A stretch of DNA of 64,000 nt from Leisingera daeponensis (GTDB lineage Bacteria; Pseudomonadota; Alphaproteobacteria; Rhodobacterales; Rhodobacteraceae). Position 1 is the first letter of the stretch; each line of letters begins with the position of its first letter. Shown piece by piece: positions 26,008 through 35,436 of this stretch. A program made the translations under genes and the position numbers. The notes under the pieces are model-generated. The model saw nothing but the letters and a program-made list of their open reading frames with translations, ran no database searches and was not told the origin of the DNA. The stretch covers positions 186,001 to 250,000 of the forward strand of contig NZ_JAHVJA010000001.1 in assembly GCF_019801465.1 (NCBI RefSeq), given 5' to 3'.

Positions 26008-26073
26008 CCCTTAAAGCCGGCTGTTGAGCTCCGCAAGGGGCGAAGCGCCCGTCCCCAGCTGAAGGGGCGGGTG

Positions 26074-26096
26074 CGGCCTTGCCTGACGCAAGGCCG
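26074..26096. terminator. Convergent hairpin between EamA and erpA
   Basis: CGGCCTTGC-CTGAC-GCAAGGCCG is a perfect 9-bp stem in the 109-bp gap between convergent genes. A GGGGCG-aag-CGCCC hairpin stands just before it. No T-run. Confidence 0.5.
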
Positions 26097-26116
26097 GGGA
26101 GTGCGCCAGGGTGCCG

Positions 26117-26440
26117 TCAGATCGAAAACGAGGTGCCGCAGCCGCAACTGGAGGTGGCGTTGGGGTTCTCGATGGTGAAGCGGGCGCCGATCAGCTCTTC
26201 GGTGAAATCGATCACAGCGTTTTCCAGAAAGGGCAGGGAGACACTGTCGACCACCACCCTTTCGCCCTGGCCCTCAAGCACCAGGTCGTCGTCTTTCGCC
26301 TTGTCCAGCGCGATCTCGTACTGAAAGCCGGAGCAGCCTCCGCCCTCCACGGCGACCCGCAGCGCTTGGCCCTGATCCGCGGCGCCGATCTCGGCCAGCC
26401 GGGCAAAGGCGCGGTCGGTGACTTTCGGGGGCAGGTGCAT
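26117..26440 (-). CDS. erpA: Iron-sulfur cluster insertion protein, A-type carrier
   Basis: The 107-residue protein has the three cluster cysteines of A-type carriers: Cys36 (GGGCSGFQ) and Cys99/Cys101 (SSCGCGTSF). It passes [4Fe-4S] clusters to apo-enzymes. ErpA is the best match, but IscA/SufA share the motifs. It is divergent from the dGTPase gene by 84 bp, with the start at 26440 (MHLPPKVTDRAF). Confidence 0.9.
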   Translation of the reverse strand: MHLPPKVTDRAFARLAEIGAADQGQALRVAVEGGGCSGFQYEIALDKAKDDDLVLEGQGERVVVDSVSLPFLENAVIDFTEELIGARFTIENPNATSSCGCGTSFSI

Positions 26441-26524
26441 CAGGTTTCTCCACGGGCGTAGGTTGCAGTGCAAAGCTTTATATAGAAAGGTGCAATTCAA
26501 GCGGCAAGATGTGGAGCCCCGGCT

Positions 26525-27694
26525 TTGGTTAAAAGATTTGAACTGCATGCGCCTTATGCCACGATGCCCGACCGCAGCCGCGGGCGGCAGGTGCCGGAGG
26601 AGGAAAGCTCCTTCCGCTCGCCCTATCAGCGCGACCGCGACCGCATCATTCACGCCAGCGCTTTCCGCAGGCTGAAGCACAAGACCCAGGTGTTCGTGGA
26701 GCATGAAGGCGACAATTACCGCACCCGGCTGACCCATTCGATCGAGGTCGGGCAGGTGGGCCGCACCATTGCCGGCGCCCTGGGGCTGAACCAGGAACTG
26801 ACCGAGGCGGTGGCGCTGGCGCATGACCTTGGCCACACGCCGTTCGGCCACACCGGCGAGGACGCGCTGCATGCGCTTATGGCGCCCTACGGCGGCTTTG
26901 ACCACAATGCCCAGGCGATCCGCATCGTGACCTGCCTGGAGCGTCACTATGCCGAGTTCGACGGTTTGAACCTCACCTGGGAAACCCTTGAAGCCATTGC
27001 CAAACACAATGGTCCGGTGGTGGGGGAACTGCCCTGGGCGCTGGCCGAGTGCAACGCAGCGGTGGACCTGGAGCTGCACACCCACGCCAGTGCCGAGGCG
27101 CAGGTGGCGGCGCTGTCGGATGACATCGCGTACAACAACCATGACCTCCATGATGCGCTGCGCGCCGGGCTGTTCACCGACGATGACTTGGCGCAATTGC
27201 CGCTGCTGGACAGGGCCTATGGCGAGGTGGACCGGAAGTATCCCGGTCTGGATGCGAACCGGCGGCGGCACGAGGCGCTGAGGCGGTTCTTTGGCTTCAT
27301 GGTTGAGGATGTGATCAGCACCGCCCGCGGCCTGCTGGCGGACACCGGCGTGCAAAGCGTCGAAGACGTGCGCGGCCTGGGCCATCCGGTGGTGAAATTC
27401 TCCGATCCGCTGTGGCGCGACCTGAAGGACATTCGCGCCTTTCTGTTCACCCGCATGTACCGGGCGCCCTCGGTGATGGAGAAGCGTGCCAAGGTCGCCA
27501 AGGTGGTGGAGGCGCTGTTTCCCTATTTCCTGGACAACCCGCAGGACATGCCGGAGCGCTGGCACGCCGAGATCGCGGCCGCCGCGGACCGCACCGCACT
27601 GGCGCGGATCGTGTCGGACTATATCGCCGGCATGACCGACCGGTTTGCCCTGCAGCTGCATGAGCGGCTGATCGGGGTGAAGGTCGAGGTCTGA
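26525..27694 (+). CDS. Deoxyguanosinetriphosphate triphosphohydrolase-like protein
   Basis: The 389-residue protein has the HD signature HDLGHTPFGHTGED with an upstream His in RTRLTHSIEV, as in dGTPases and the dNTP triphosphohydrolases of alphaproteobacteria. It should cleave dNTPs to nucleoside and triphosphate, tuning dNTP pools. TTG 26525 is preferred because GGAG stands 8 nt before; ATG 26564 lacks a ribosome binding site. Confidence 0.92.
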   Translation: MVKRFELHAPYATMPDRSRGRQVPEEESSFRSPYQRDRDRIIHASAFRRLKHKTQVFVEHEGDNYRTRLTHSIEVGQVGRTIAGALGLNQELTEAVALAHDLGHTPFGHTGEDALHALMAPYGGFDHNAQAIRIVTCLERHYAEFDGLNLTWETLEAIAKHNGPVVGELPWALAECNAAVDLELHTHASAEAQVAALSDDIAYNNHDLHDALRAGLFTDDDLAQLPLLDRAYGEVDRKYPGLDANRRRHEALRRFFGFMVEDVISTARGLLADTGVQSVEDVRGLGHPVVKFSDPLWRDLKDIRAFLFTRMYRAPSVMEKRAKVAKVVEALFPYFLDNPQDMPERWHAEIAAAADRTALARIVSDYIAGMTDRFALQLHERLIGVKVEV

Positions 27695-28075
27695 GGGCTT
27701 CTCACGCTGCGCTCTGTGCTGCTGTCCTTTGCGTTTTGCCTTCAGCGGGCGGGGTAGGGATGGCGCCGCCGCCACGGGGGCGGAGGGAAAGGCCGGAACG
27801 CCAGCGCGCCCCGGGTCCGGTCAAAAGCTTCGTCAGTCAGACGCCCCTGCACTTTTTGTTGAGGTGGTCTTCGGGGTCCTGGTCTTCTGTGCGCGGGGGG
27901 GCACACCCGCGCCATGTGCTGCAGCGGGGGTGATCATGGCATGTCCGGGTTAAGCCGGCGCAAGCGGCGCGTGCGCTGCGGCGGGCCTTTGCGCAGCGCC
28001 TTGAAGCGGCTTGTGCCTCACACAATGTTCACTTAATGTTCTCATTCGAAGTGTTTGATGAGAGGGATTGCAGGA
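27695..28075. other. Intergenic region without a convincing gene
   Basis: These 381 bases lie between the dGTPase and the GFA gene. Short frames exist, but none has a ribosome binding site or recognisable product. An AT-richer stretch around 28020-28060 probably holds the GFA promoter. Confidence 0.5.
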
Positions 28076-28468
28076 ATGATTGAGGGAAGCTGCTGTTGCG
28101 GCGCTGTGAAATTTGAATTGCTGGCGCAGCCGGCGCTGATGGGCACTTGCCATTGCTCACGCTGCCGCAAGGCTGGGGCCAGCACCATTGTCTTTGTCAA
28201 AAAGGACGACCTGCGCTGGGTGGCGGGCAGGGAGGACGTGGCGCTGTACCAGCCCGCGCCGCCCTATAAATACGGCCGCTGTTTCTGCCGGATCTGCGGC
28301 AGCTCGCTGGGGGAAATCCTGTCGGAGGAGGACAGCTTCCCGATCGCCGCAAACGCGCTGGACGGGGCGATTGAAGCGGCAAACAGTTTCCACGAGTTCG
28401 TGGGGGAGAAGCCCGGCTGGTATGAAATCTGCGACGGCGCAAAGCAGTCGCAGGGGCATCCGTCATGA
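28076..28468 (+). CDS. GFA-family (glutathione-dependent formaldehyde-activating-like) protein
   Basis: The 130-residue protein has the zinc cysteines of the GFA/CENP-V fold: CCCG near residues 6-9, CHCSRC at 25-30 and CFCRICG later. Family members bind two zinc ions; the original Gfa activity has been questioned, so the substrate is left open. Start 28076 (MIEGSCCCG) is chosen because it begins the domain; 28055 is possible. Confidence 0.88.
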   Translation: MIEGSCCCGAVKFELLAQPALMGTCHCSRCRKAGASTIVFVKKDDLRWVAGREDVALYQPAPPYKYGRCFCRICGSSLGEILSEEDSFPIAANALDGAIEAANSFHEFVGEKPGWYEICDGAKQSQGHPS

Positions 28469-28615
28469 TCTGAAAGTCTATTGAGCCGGGGCGTTGTCCG
28501 CACCCCGGCTCCCGCGCCACGCTGCAAATTGGCCGTAAGCCGTGTTATGATCTGGCCCTATGATGCCGCGGGGCATCGGCGGTATCCGCAGGGGAGGCAT
28601 TACGAGGGGAAAGCC

Positions 28616-28915
28616 ATGGCACGCTGGACCGTCACATTCACGGACAAGCCGGACATGGACCGGGTTCGCAGCGACAGGAAGCGGCGCGAGGCGCATATCG
28701 CCTTTGTGCGGTCGCGGCCTGAGCTGCAGATCGGCGGTGCGCTGGCGATGCGGCCGATGCAGGACTTTCCCGGCGCGATCTGGAACGTGGAGGCCGAGAC
28801 CCGCCAGGACGTGGAGCGGCTGATCCTGCAGGACCCCTATTACGTGGCGTCCCTGCGCACCTACAAGATCACCGAATGGGGCACCGCCTCGGCCATTCAG
28901 GGGATGTTCTCGTGA
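28616..28915 (+). CDS. YciI-family protein, first of a pair
   Basis: The 99-residue protein (MARWTVTFTDKPDMDRVR) matches the YciI ferredoxin-like fold, with His in EAHIAFVRSRPE, GGAL and a final YYVASLRTYKITEWG. YciI proteins are often dimeric and of unknown or fine-tuning enzymatic role. AGGGGA precedes the ATG. The stop overlaps the GTG of the second YciI gene by 4 nt. Confidence 0.85.
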   Translation: MARWTVTFTDKPDMDRVRSDRKRREAHIAFVRSRPELQIGGALAMRPMQDFPGAIWNVEAETRQDVERLILQDPYYVASLRTYKITEWGTASAIQGMFS

Positions 28916-29319
28916 CCGCTGCCAGTGAAGCCCGCAATTCCGCGCCGGCGATGACCCGCTGGGCGGTGCTGTTCCGCGATGCGCCGGCAATGATGGATAT
29001 CCGTGCCGACACGGCCCGGCGCAATGCCCATGCGGCCTATGTTAAGGATCACCCGGAGCTGCGTATCGGCGGCGGGCTGAAGCCGGATACGGACGGCGAC
29101 TTCTGCGGCGCGCTGTGGATCGTCGAGGCCGAGGACCGGATCGAGGTGGAGCATCTGATCCACAGGGACCCGTTCGATGTGCCCGCTTTCCGCTCCTGCG
29201 GGCAAGATCCTGGAAGGCCGCACCGCGGTTCTGTGAGCCACGCGCCGCCGCAGCGGTGCGATTTTCATGAGGAAGAGGACGGGCAGGAAAATCCGGATTT
29301 TCCGGTGCGCTGCGTCTGA
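28912..29319 (+). CDS. YciI-family protein with altered C-terminus
   Basis: The gene starts at GTG 28912 (GTGA overlap with the previous stop) or ATG 28951 (MTRWAVLF). It repeats the YciI pattern (RRNAHAAYVKDHPELRIGGGL, shortened here) up to DPFDVPAFRS. After that the frame runs on for about 47 residues with no family likeness (CGQDPGRPHRG...). In the next frame the sequence reads GKILEGRTAVL and stops at 29236, which looks like the normal YciI end. A one-base indel near 29195-29210 is the simplest reading, natural or from sequencing. Confidence 0.7.
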   Translation: MTAASEARNSAPAMTRWAVLFRDAPAMMDIRADTARRNAHAAYVKDHPELRIGGGLKPDTDGDFCGALWIVEAEDRIEVEHLIHRDPFDVPAFRSCGQDPGRPHRGSVSHAPPQRCDFHEEEDGQENPDFPVRCV

Positions 29320-29401
29320 GACCGCAGGCCGCCCCTGCAATCCTGTTGACCCTGCCTTTGGCCCCCGGTATCCGCAGTGCTGAACAGTTGGGACGCCAGA
29401 T

Positions 29402-31201
29402 ATGAACCTCTTTACCGATATCCGCACGCTTGTGATTGACAGCCTGACCGGCATGACCGGCGAAGGCGCGCTGCCCGAGGGGCTCGATTTTGCCAATGTC
29501 GCGGTGGAGCCGCCGCGCGATGCCGCCCATGGCGACATGGCAACCAATGCGGCGATGGTGCTGGCCAAGCCCGCCAAAATGAAGCCGCGCGACATTGCAT
29601 TGAAGCTTGCGAACCGACTGATCCGAGACCCACGAATTGAGATGGGTATAGCCGATTTGTCTAGCGCGTCTGAGGCAGAGATAGAGGCTGCTGCCGCGAA
29701 AGCTGTTGCCGGGCCTGGGTTCATCAATCTGTGGCTTAAGAAGCATGTGTGGCAAGAGGTGCTTTCCGAGGTCCTGGACGCAGGCACGGATTTCGGCCGC
29801 TCGGACATGGGCGAAGGCAAGCGGGTCAATGTGGAATATGTCTCTGCCAACCCGACCGGGCCGCTGCACGTGGGCCATACCCGCGGCGCGGTGTTCGGCG
29901 ATGCGCTGGCGGCGCTCCTGGCCTATGCCGGCTATGATGTCACCCGCGAATACTACATCAACGACGGCGGCGGCCAGGTCGACGTGCTGGCGCGCTCCGT
30001 CTACCTGCGCTACCTGGAGGCGCACGGGCAGGAGGTGGCCTTTGCCGACGGCACCTATCCGGGCGACTACCTGGTTCCCGTGGGCCAGGCGCTGAAGGAC
30101 AAGGTCGGCGATGCCTATGTCGGCAAGGGCGAAGACGTCTGGCTGGCTGAGGTGCGTGAGTTCTCCACCGATGCGATGATGGAGCTGATCCGCGAGGATC
30201 TGGCCCAGCTCGGCATCAAGATGGACAAGTTCTATTCCGAGAAGTCGCTTTATGGCACCGGCAAGATTGAGGCGGCGCTGGCCAGCCTCGAGGCCAAGGG
30301 GCTGATCTACCAGGGCGTGCTGGAGCCGCCGAAGGGCAAGAAGCCCGACGACTGGGAGCCGCGCGAGCAGACCCTATTCAAGTCCACCGATCACGGCGAC
30401 GACGTGGACCGGGCGGTGAAGAAATCCGACGGCTCCTGGACCTATTTCGCGCCCGACATCGCCTATCACTATGACAAGGTGGAGCGCGGCTTTGACGAGC
30501 TGATCGACATCTTCGGCGCCGACCACGGCGGTTACGTCAAGCGGATGAAGGCGGCGGTGTCGGCGCTGTCCGACGGCAAGGTGCCGCTCGACATCAAGCT
30601 GTGCCAGCTGGTGAAGCTGTTCAAGAACGGCCAGGAATTCAAGATGTCCAAGCGCGCGGGCACCTTTGTCACCCTGCGCGACGTGGTTGATGCGGTGGGC
30701 GCGGATGTCACCCGTTTCATGCTGCTGACGCGCAAGAACGACCAGGGCTTTGATTTCGACCTCGACAAGGCGCTGGAGCAGTCCAAGGACAACCCGGTGT
30801 TCTACGTGCAATACGCCAATGCGCGGATCTGCTCGACCCTGCGCAAGGCAGAGGAGCAGGGCATTGCGGCGGATGACGCCACCCTGAACGCCGCCGACCT
30901 CAGCCTGATCGCCGACCCGGCGCAGTTGGCGGTCGCCAAGAAGCTGGCCGAATGGCCGCGCCAGGTGGAAATCGCCGCCCGCACCCATGAGCCGCACCGG
31001 GTGGCTTTCTACCTCTACGACCTCGCCTCCGAGCTGCACGGGCTGTACCACCTGGGCAAATCGAACGAAGGTTTACGCTTTGTTAATGAGAGCAGCCAAT
31101 TGGCAACACATGCAAATTTGGCGCTGGCGCGGGCCGTTTCCGTTGTCATTTCCGCTGGTCTTGGTATTCTTGGCGTGAAACCGGCAGAAGAGATGCGATA
31201 A
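29402..31201 (+). CDS. argS: Arginyl-tRNA synthetase
   Basis: The 599-residue class I enzyme has the HIGH motif as HVGH ([14 protein letters not shown], near residues 152-165) and KMSKR ([10 protein letters not shown]) later, with the N-terminal Add-1 and C-terminal DALR anticodon domains. It charges tRNA-Arg. Codon use is atypical in two patches: residues about 65-118 (several CGA, ATA, CCA, TCT) and about 555-596 (TTA, TTG, AAT, GTT), against the GC-rich remainder, suggesting mosaic ancestry. The SPOR-domain gene follows by 115 nt. Confidence 0.96.
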   Translation: MNLFTDIRTLVIDSLTGMTGEGALPEGLDFANVAVEPPRDAAHGDMATNAAMVLAKPAKMKPRDIALKLANRLIRDPRIEMGIADLSSASEAEIEAAAAKAVAGPGFINLWLKKHVWQEVLSEVLDAGTDFGRSDMGEGKRVNVEYVSANPTGPLHVGHTRGAVFGDALAALLAYAGYDVTREYYINDGGGQVDVLARSVYLRYLEAHGQEVAFADGTYPGDYLVPVGQALKDKVGDAYVGKGEDVWLAEVREFSTDAMMELIREDLAQLGIKMDKFYSEKSLYGTGKIEAALASLEAKGLIYQGVLEPPKGKKPDDWEPREQTLFKSTDHGDDVDRAVKKSDGSWTYFAPDIAYHYDKVERGFDELIDIFGADHGGYVKRMKAAVSALSDGKVPLDIKLCQLVKLFKNGQEFKMSKRAGTFVTLRDVVDAVGADVTRFMLLTRKNDQGFDFDLDKALEQSKDNPVFYVQYANARICSTLRKAEEQGIAADDATLNAADLSLIADPAQLAVAKKLAEWPRQVEIAARTHEPHRVAFYLYDLASELHGLYHLGKSNEGLRFVNESSQLATHANLALARAVSVVISAGLGILGVKPAEEMR

Positions 31202-31316
31202 CCGAGGGGCTTGCCCCAAAGGGAACAAACCGCACATTTCGCCGGATTGAGGCAGTTCAAGAGATCTGGGAGTGCGGGGCCGATTGGCGCCGCCATACCG
31301 GGCAGTGAGGCGGACA

Positions 31317-32546
31317 ATGGCGTATTTTGCGCAGGCGGGCCAGGGGCACGCCTATTCACAGGGCGGTGGCCGGCAGCAGGACACCGCAACTGGCGGCTCT
31401 TACGGGCAGCAGTACTCCGGTCAGCACTATGCAGGCCAGACCGGCGCGGGCCAGCAGTATACCGGGCCCGGGGCTGAGCCGAACTATGGCTACGAAGACC
31501 CGGCCTACGGCTATCAGCCGGAGGGGCAGGGCTACGGCGCTGACGACTACGCCGCCTATGCCGCAGCCCCGGCGGGCCTGCGGGCGCGGTTCTCCAAAAC
31601 GCTGAGCATTCTGGGCGCGGTGGCCTCCATCGCGCTGGTCGCAGGCGTCGGCTACTGGGGCTACAAGCTGGTGATGCGCGACGTCAGCGGCGTGCCGGTG
31701 GTGCGTGCCGCCGAAGGCCCGATGCGCGAACAGCCGGAAAACCCCGGCGGCAGCCAGGCGGACCACCAGGGGCTGGCTGTGAACGCGGTGGCGGCCAGCG
31801 GCAGCGCCGCGGCGCCCGCCGACCGGCTGACCTTGGCACCGTCCGCAATTGAACTCACCGAAGACGACAAGCCTCTGCCGGAGCTTGCTGCGGAAGCTGC
31901 CGAGGCCGCGGCGCTGCCTGCCGCACCGGCGGAACCGGATATGCCGGCCGCACCCGGTGCGGAACCCGGTGTCAGCGACGAGGCAGTGGCCTCTTTCCAG
32001 AACGGCGACATCGACGCGCTGGTGGCGGAGCTTGCGCGCGAGGCGGAAGACGTCTCTGCCGCGGTGCCCGCCTCGGCAGCGGCGCCTGCGATCGTGCAGC
32101 CGGAACCGCTGCAGCCGGCGCTTGCCGCCGCCGTTTCCCCGGCACTGCTGAATGCGCCCGGCGTCAAGGTGTCGCTGCGGCCGTCGGCCCGGCCGGCAAG
32201 GTTCAGCCCGGCTCCGGCCTCTACCGCTCCGGCTTCCGCCGCCGCCCCGGCAGCCTATGCCGCGCCGGTGGATGTGGACCCGGACACCCTGGCGCCCGGC
32301 ACCAGGCTGGCGCAACTGGGCGCTTATGAAAGCCCCGAAGTGGCACGGTCCGAATGGGACCGCATCAGCGCCCGATTCCCGGAATATCTGGGCACCAAGC
32401 AGCGGGTGATCCAGCGCGCTGAAAGCGGCGGCCGCACCTTCTACCGGCTGCGGGCCATGGGCTTTGACGGGCTCTCCGATACCCGCCGGTTCTGTTCGGC
32501 ACTGGTGGCCGGCAATGCCGATTGCATTCCGGTGACCACACGGTAA
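31317..32546 (+). CDS. SPOR-domain membrane protein
   Basis: The 409-residue protein has a Gly/Gln/Tyr-rich cytoplasmic N-terminus, one membrane helix near residues 95-115 (LGAVASIALVAGVGYWGYKL), a long Ala/Pro-rich periplasmic linker, and a C-terminal SPOR domain (LAQLGAYESPEVARSEWDRI to FCSALVAGNADCIPV, shortened). SPOR domains bind denuded glycan strands at the division site. GAGG precedes ATG 31317. It stands between argS and nagZ, a common alphaproteobacterial order. Confidence 0.88.
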   Translation: MAYFAQAGQGHAYSQGGGRQQDTATGGSYGQQYSGQHYAGQTGAGQQYTGPGAEPNYGYEDPAYGYQPEGQGYGADDYAAYAAAPAGLRARFSKTLSILGAVASIALVAGVGYWGYKLVMRDVSGVPVVRAAEGPMREQPENPGGSQADHQGLAVNAVAASGSAAAPADRLTLAPSAIELTEDDKPLPELAAEAAEAAALPAAPAEPDMPAAPGAEPGVSDEAVASFQNGDIDALVAELAREAEDVSAAVPASAAAPAIVQPEPLQPALAAAVSPALLNAPGVKVSLRPSARPARFSPAPASTAPASAAAPAAYAAPVDVDPDTLAPGTRLAQLGAYESPEVARSEWDRISARFPEYLGTKQRVIQRAESGGRTFYRLRAMGFDGLSDTRRFCSALVAGNADCIPVTTR

Positions 32547-32670
32547 CTGTGGAGCAGCAAGCATCCGCTGCGCCTGTCCTGCCCCCATGGGCGGGCGCCG
32601 CCCCTCCCCGGCCAGGCCGGGGCGGTGTCGTCAGGAGTGACCGGGGGAGCGCGTACGCCAGGGGGCAATC

Positions 32671-33675
32671 ATGACCTACGGAGCCACCATTCTTGATGCC
32701 GAGGGGCTGCGGCTGACCGCGGACGAAAAGGCGTTTTTCCGCGATGCCGACCCTTTCGGCTTTATCCTGTTCGCGCGAAACCTGGAGGACGTCGAGCAGA
32801 TCCAGGCGCTGTGCGATGACTTCCGCGAGGCTGTGGGCCGCAATTGCCCCATTACCATCGACCAGGAGGGCGGACGGGTGCAGCGGCTGCGCAAGCCGCT
32901 GGCGCGCAACTGGCGCCCGCCGCTGGAGCATGTGCAGCTGGCAGGCGAGAACGCGGTCCGGGCAATGTATCTGCGCTACCGGCTGATCGCGCATGAGCTG
33001 CACGGGCTGGGCATCGACAGCAACTGTGCGCCGATTGCCGATATCGCCTTTGCGGAGACCCACGAATTTCTGCGCAACCGCTGTTATGGCACCAGTGCCG
33101 CAACCGTGTCGCGGATTGCCCGTGCGGTGGCGACCGCGCATCTGGACGGCGGCGTGCTGCCGGTGCTGAAACACATCCCCGGCCACGGCCGCGCCACCGC
33201 AGACAGCCACCTGGACCTGCCGCATGTGGCCAGCCATCCGGAGACGCTGGAGGAAGGCGATTTTGCCGCCTTTGCGGCACTCAATGACCTGCCGCTGGGG
33301 ATGACCGCGCATTTGGTCTATGACGCCTATGATGACCGCCCGGCCACAACCTCTCCGGTGATGATGCGGCTGATCCGCGAACGCATCGGCTTTGACGGGC
33401 TGATCATGACCGACGATATCTCGATGAAGGCGCTGCAGGGCTCGCTGGCCGGCAACGCACGCGCCTCGATCGAGGCAGGGTGCGATGTGGTGCTGCTGTG
33501 CAATGCCTCGCTGGAGGAACGGATCGCCGTGGCCGAAGCCGCCGGCACCATGAGCGCAGCGGCACAGACCCGCGCAGAACGCGCCCTGGAGGCCCGCCGC
33601 ACGCCTGTTGCCCTTGACATTATGAGCGCCGAAAGAGAACTTGCCGCCCTCATGGGCGGGCAGGTGTATGGCTGA
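32671..33675 (+). CDS. nagZ: Beta-N-acetylhexosaminidase
   Basis: The 334-residue GH3 enzyme has KHIPGHGRATADSHLDLP (the His/Asp dyad loop) and catalytic-nucleophile region GLIMTDDISMKAL. NagZ removes GlcNAc from anhydromuropeptides in the cytoplasm during wall recycling; AnmK for the next steps is at 52122. Its stop overlaps the scpA start by 8 nt. Confidence 0.94.
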   Translation: MTYGATILDAEGLRLTADEKAFFRDADPFGFILFARNLEDVEQIQALCDDFREAVGRNCPITIDQEGGRVQRLRKPLARNWRPPLEHVQLAGENAVRAMYLRYRLIAHELHGLGIDSNCAPIADIAFAETHEFLRNRCYGTSAATVSRIARAVATAHLDGGVLPVLKHIPGHGRATADSHLDLPHVASHPETLEEGDFAAFAALNDLPLGMTAHLVYDAYDDRPATTSPVMMRLIRERIGFDGLIMTDDISMKALQGSLAGNARASIEAGCDVVLLCNASLEERIAVAEAAGTMSAAAQTRAERALEARRTPVALDIMSAERELAALMGGQVYG

Positions 33676-34462
33676 GCAGACACTCTTTTCAGAAGCGGAC
33701 ACGACGGTAGAGGAACGGCTGGCGGCCGAGGCCCTGATCGTGGATGTGGACGGGTTCGAAGGCCCGCTTGACCTGCTGCTGACCCTGTCGCGCACCCAGA
33801 AGGTGGACCTGCGCAAGATTTCGGTCCTGGAGCTGGCCAAGCAGTACCTGGCCTTTGTCGAGAAGGCCAAGGAACTGCGGATCGAGCTGGCGGCCGACTA
33901 TCTGGTGATGGCGGCCTGGCTTGCCTATCTGAAGTCCCGCCTGCTGCTGCCCCCGGACCCCGAAGAAGAGGGGCCGTCGGGCGAGGAACTGGCGGCGCAC
34001 CTGGCGTTCCAGCTGGAGCGGCTGCAGGCGATGCGCGATGCGGCGGCGCGGCTGATGGGGCGTGACCGTCTGGGCCGCGACTTCTTTGCCCGCGGCGAGG
34101 TGGAGACCGTCGCCCGGATCAAGACCGTGACCTACACCGCCAACCTGCTGGACCTGATGCAGGCCTATGCCCGCATCCGCACCAAGGAGGATTTCCGCCC
34201 CTTCGTGATGGACCGGGACTCGGTCTTCACCATGGAGGAGGCGCTGGACCGGATGCGCCACCTGCTGGGTTTCACCGGCGACTGGACCGACCTGATCAGC
34301 TATCTGCCGGACGGCTGGCACAGCGACCCGGTGAAGCGGCGCTCGGCCACCGCGGCGACCTTTGCCGCCTCGCTGCAGCTGGTCAAGGAAGGCAAGGCCG
34401 AACTGCGCCAGAGCGAAACATTTGCGCCGATCCAGCTGCGCAGCCTGAACGAGGATACCTGA
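33668..34462 (+). CDS. scpA: Segregation and condensation protein A
   Basis: The 264-residue kleisin has the N-terminal FEGPLDLLLTL motif and a C-terminal winged-helix region. It bridges the SMC heads in the condensin that organises the chromosome. ATG 33668 overlaps the nagZ stop; the stop overlaps the scpB start (TGATG). Confidence 0.95.
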   Translation: MAEQTLFSEADTTVEERLAAEALIVDVDGFEGPLDLLLTLSRTQKVDLRKISVLELAKQYLAFVEKAKELRIELAADYLVMAAWLAYLKSRLLLPPDPEEEGPSGEELAAHLAFQLERLQAMRDAAARLMGRDRLGRDFFARGEVETVARIKTVTYTANLLDLMQAYARIRTKEDFRPFVMDRDSVFTMEEALDRMRHLLGFTGDWTDLISYLPDGWHSDPVKRRSATAATFAASLQLVKEGKAELRQSETFAPIQLRSLNEDT

Positions 34463-35145
34463 TGGAAGATCAGATCATGGACGGCCAGAGCCATGGCGCT
34501 CCCATCCGCGACGGCAATGACACGCTGTTCGACGCGCCGCCGATGGCGGAGCAGGAGCGGATGGTGGAGGCGGTGCTGTTTGCCAGCGCCGAGCCGGTGA
34601 CCCTGCGCGACCTCGAGGGGCGGATGCCGCATGGCTGCAACCCGCGCGAGGCGCTGGAGCATCTGCGCAAGCGCTATGAGGGACGCGGGGTGCGGGTGGT
34701 GCGGCTGGGCGATGCCTGGGCGATCCGCACCGCGCCGGATCTCGGTTTCCTGATGCAGAAAGAAACCACCGAGCTGCGCAAACTGAGCCGCGCCGCGATC
34801 GAGACCCTGGCCATCGTCGCCTATCACCAGCCGGTGACGCGGGCGGAGATCGAGGAGATCCGCGGCGTCTCGGTGTCGCGCGGCACCATCGACCAGCTGA
34901 TGGAAATGGACTGGATCCGCCTCGGCCGCCGCCGGATGACGCCGGGCCGGCCGGTGACATTTGTGGTGACACCGGATTTCCTGGATCATTTCGGTCTGGA
35001 GAGCGCCCGCGATCTGCCGGGTCTCAAGGAACTGCGCGCCGCGGGCCTGCTGGAGAACCGGCCGCCGCCGGGCAGCCTGCCGATGGGCCAGGGCGGCGAC
35101 GAGGACGACGAGCCGGAAGAACAGGCGGAACTGTTCGGGGAGTGA
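34462..35145 (+). CDS. scpB: Segregation and condensation protein B
   Basis: The 227-residue protein has tandem winged helices typical of ScpB (MVEAVLFASAEPVTLRDL; ETLAIVAYHQPVTRAEIEEI), the MukE-like partner of ScpA in SMC condensin. The start overlaps the scpA stop by one base. The tail is acidic. Confidence 0.95.
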   Translation: MEDQIMDGQSHGAPIRDGNDTLFDAPPMAEQERMVEAVLFASAEPVTLRDLEGRMPHGCNPREALEHLRKRYEGRGVRVVRLGDAWAIRTAPDLGFLMQKETTELRKLSRAAIETLAIVAYHQPVTRAEIEEIRGVSVSRGTIDQLMEMDWIRLGRRRMTPGRPVTFVVTPDFLDHFGLESARDLPGLKELRAAGLLENRPPPGSLPMGQGGDEDDEPEEQAELFGE

Positions 35146-35226
35146 TCCTGCCGCTGCGCCTGGCGCCCGGAAATTGCCGCATTACCCTGCTAAAGGAGCG
35201 GGCAGGGCTGAAAGAGGGCTGAGGAC

Positions 35227-35436
35227 ATGAACGCGAACTGGATCATCCGCATGGTGCTGCGCCGCCTGATCGGACGGGCGGTCAATGCCGGGCTGCGCTA
35301 TGCCGCAGGGCGCGGCGCGCAGCGCCTGGGCAAGAGCCGGGGCCCGGCAGCGGCGCCGGGGGCAGGCCCTAGCCCGCAGCGCAAGCTGCGCAATGCAGCG
35401 TCGCGCATCCCCAAGGTCAAACCGGGGCGCTGGTAG
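35227..35436 (+). CDS. Small basic protein of unknown function
   Basis: A 69-residue, strongly basic protein (MNANWIIRMVLRRLIGRAVN...KVKPGRW) with an amphipathic N-terminus. GAGG lies 9 nt upstream. It follows scpB by 81 nt and overlaps the end of the convergent MFS gene by 20 nt. I cannot name a family; a membrane-surface or nucleic-acid role is only suggested by charge. Confidence 0.65.
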   Translation: MNANWIIRMVLRRLIGRAVNAGLRYAAGRGAQRLGKSRGPAAAPGAGPSPQRKLRNAASRIPKVKPGRW

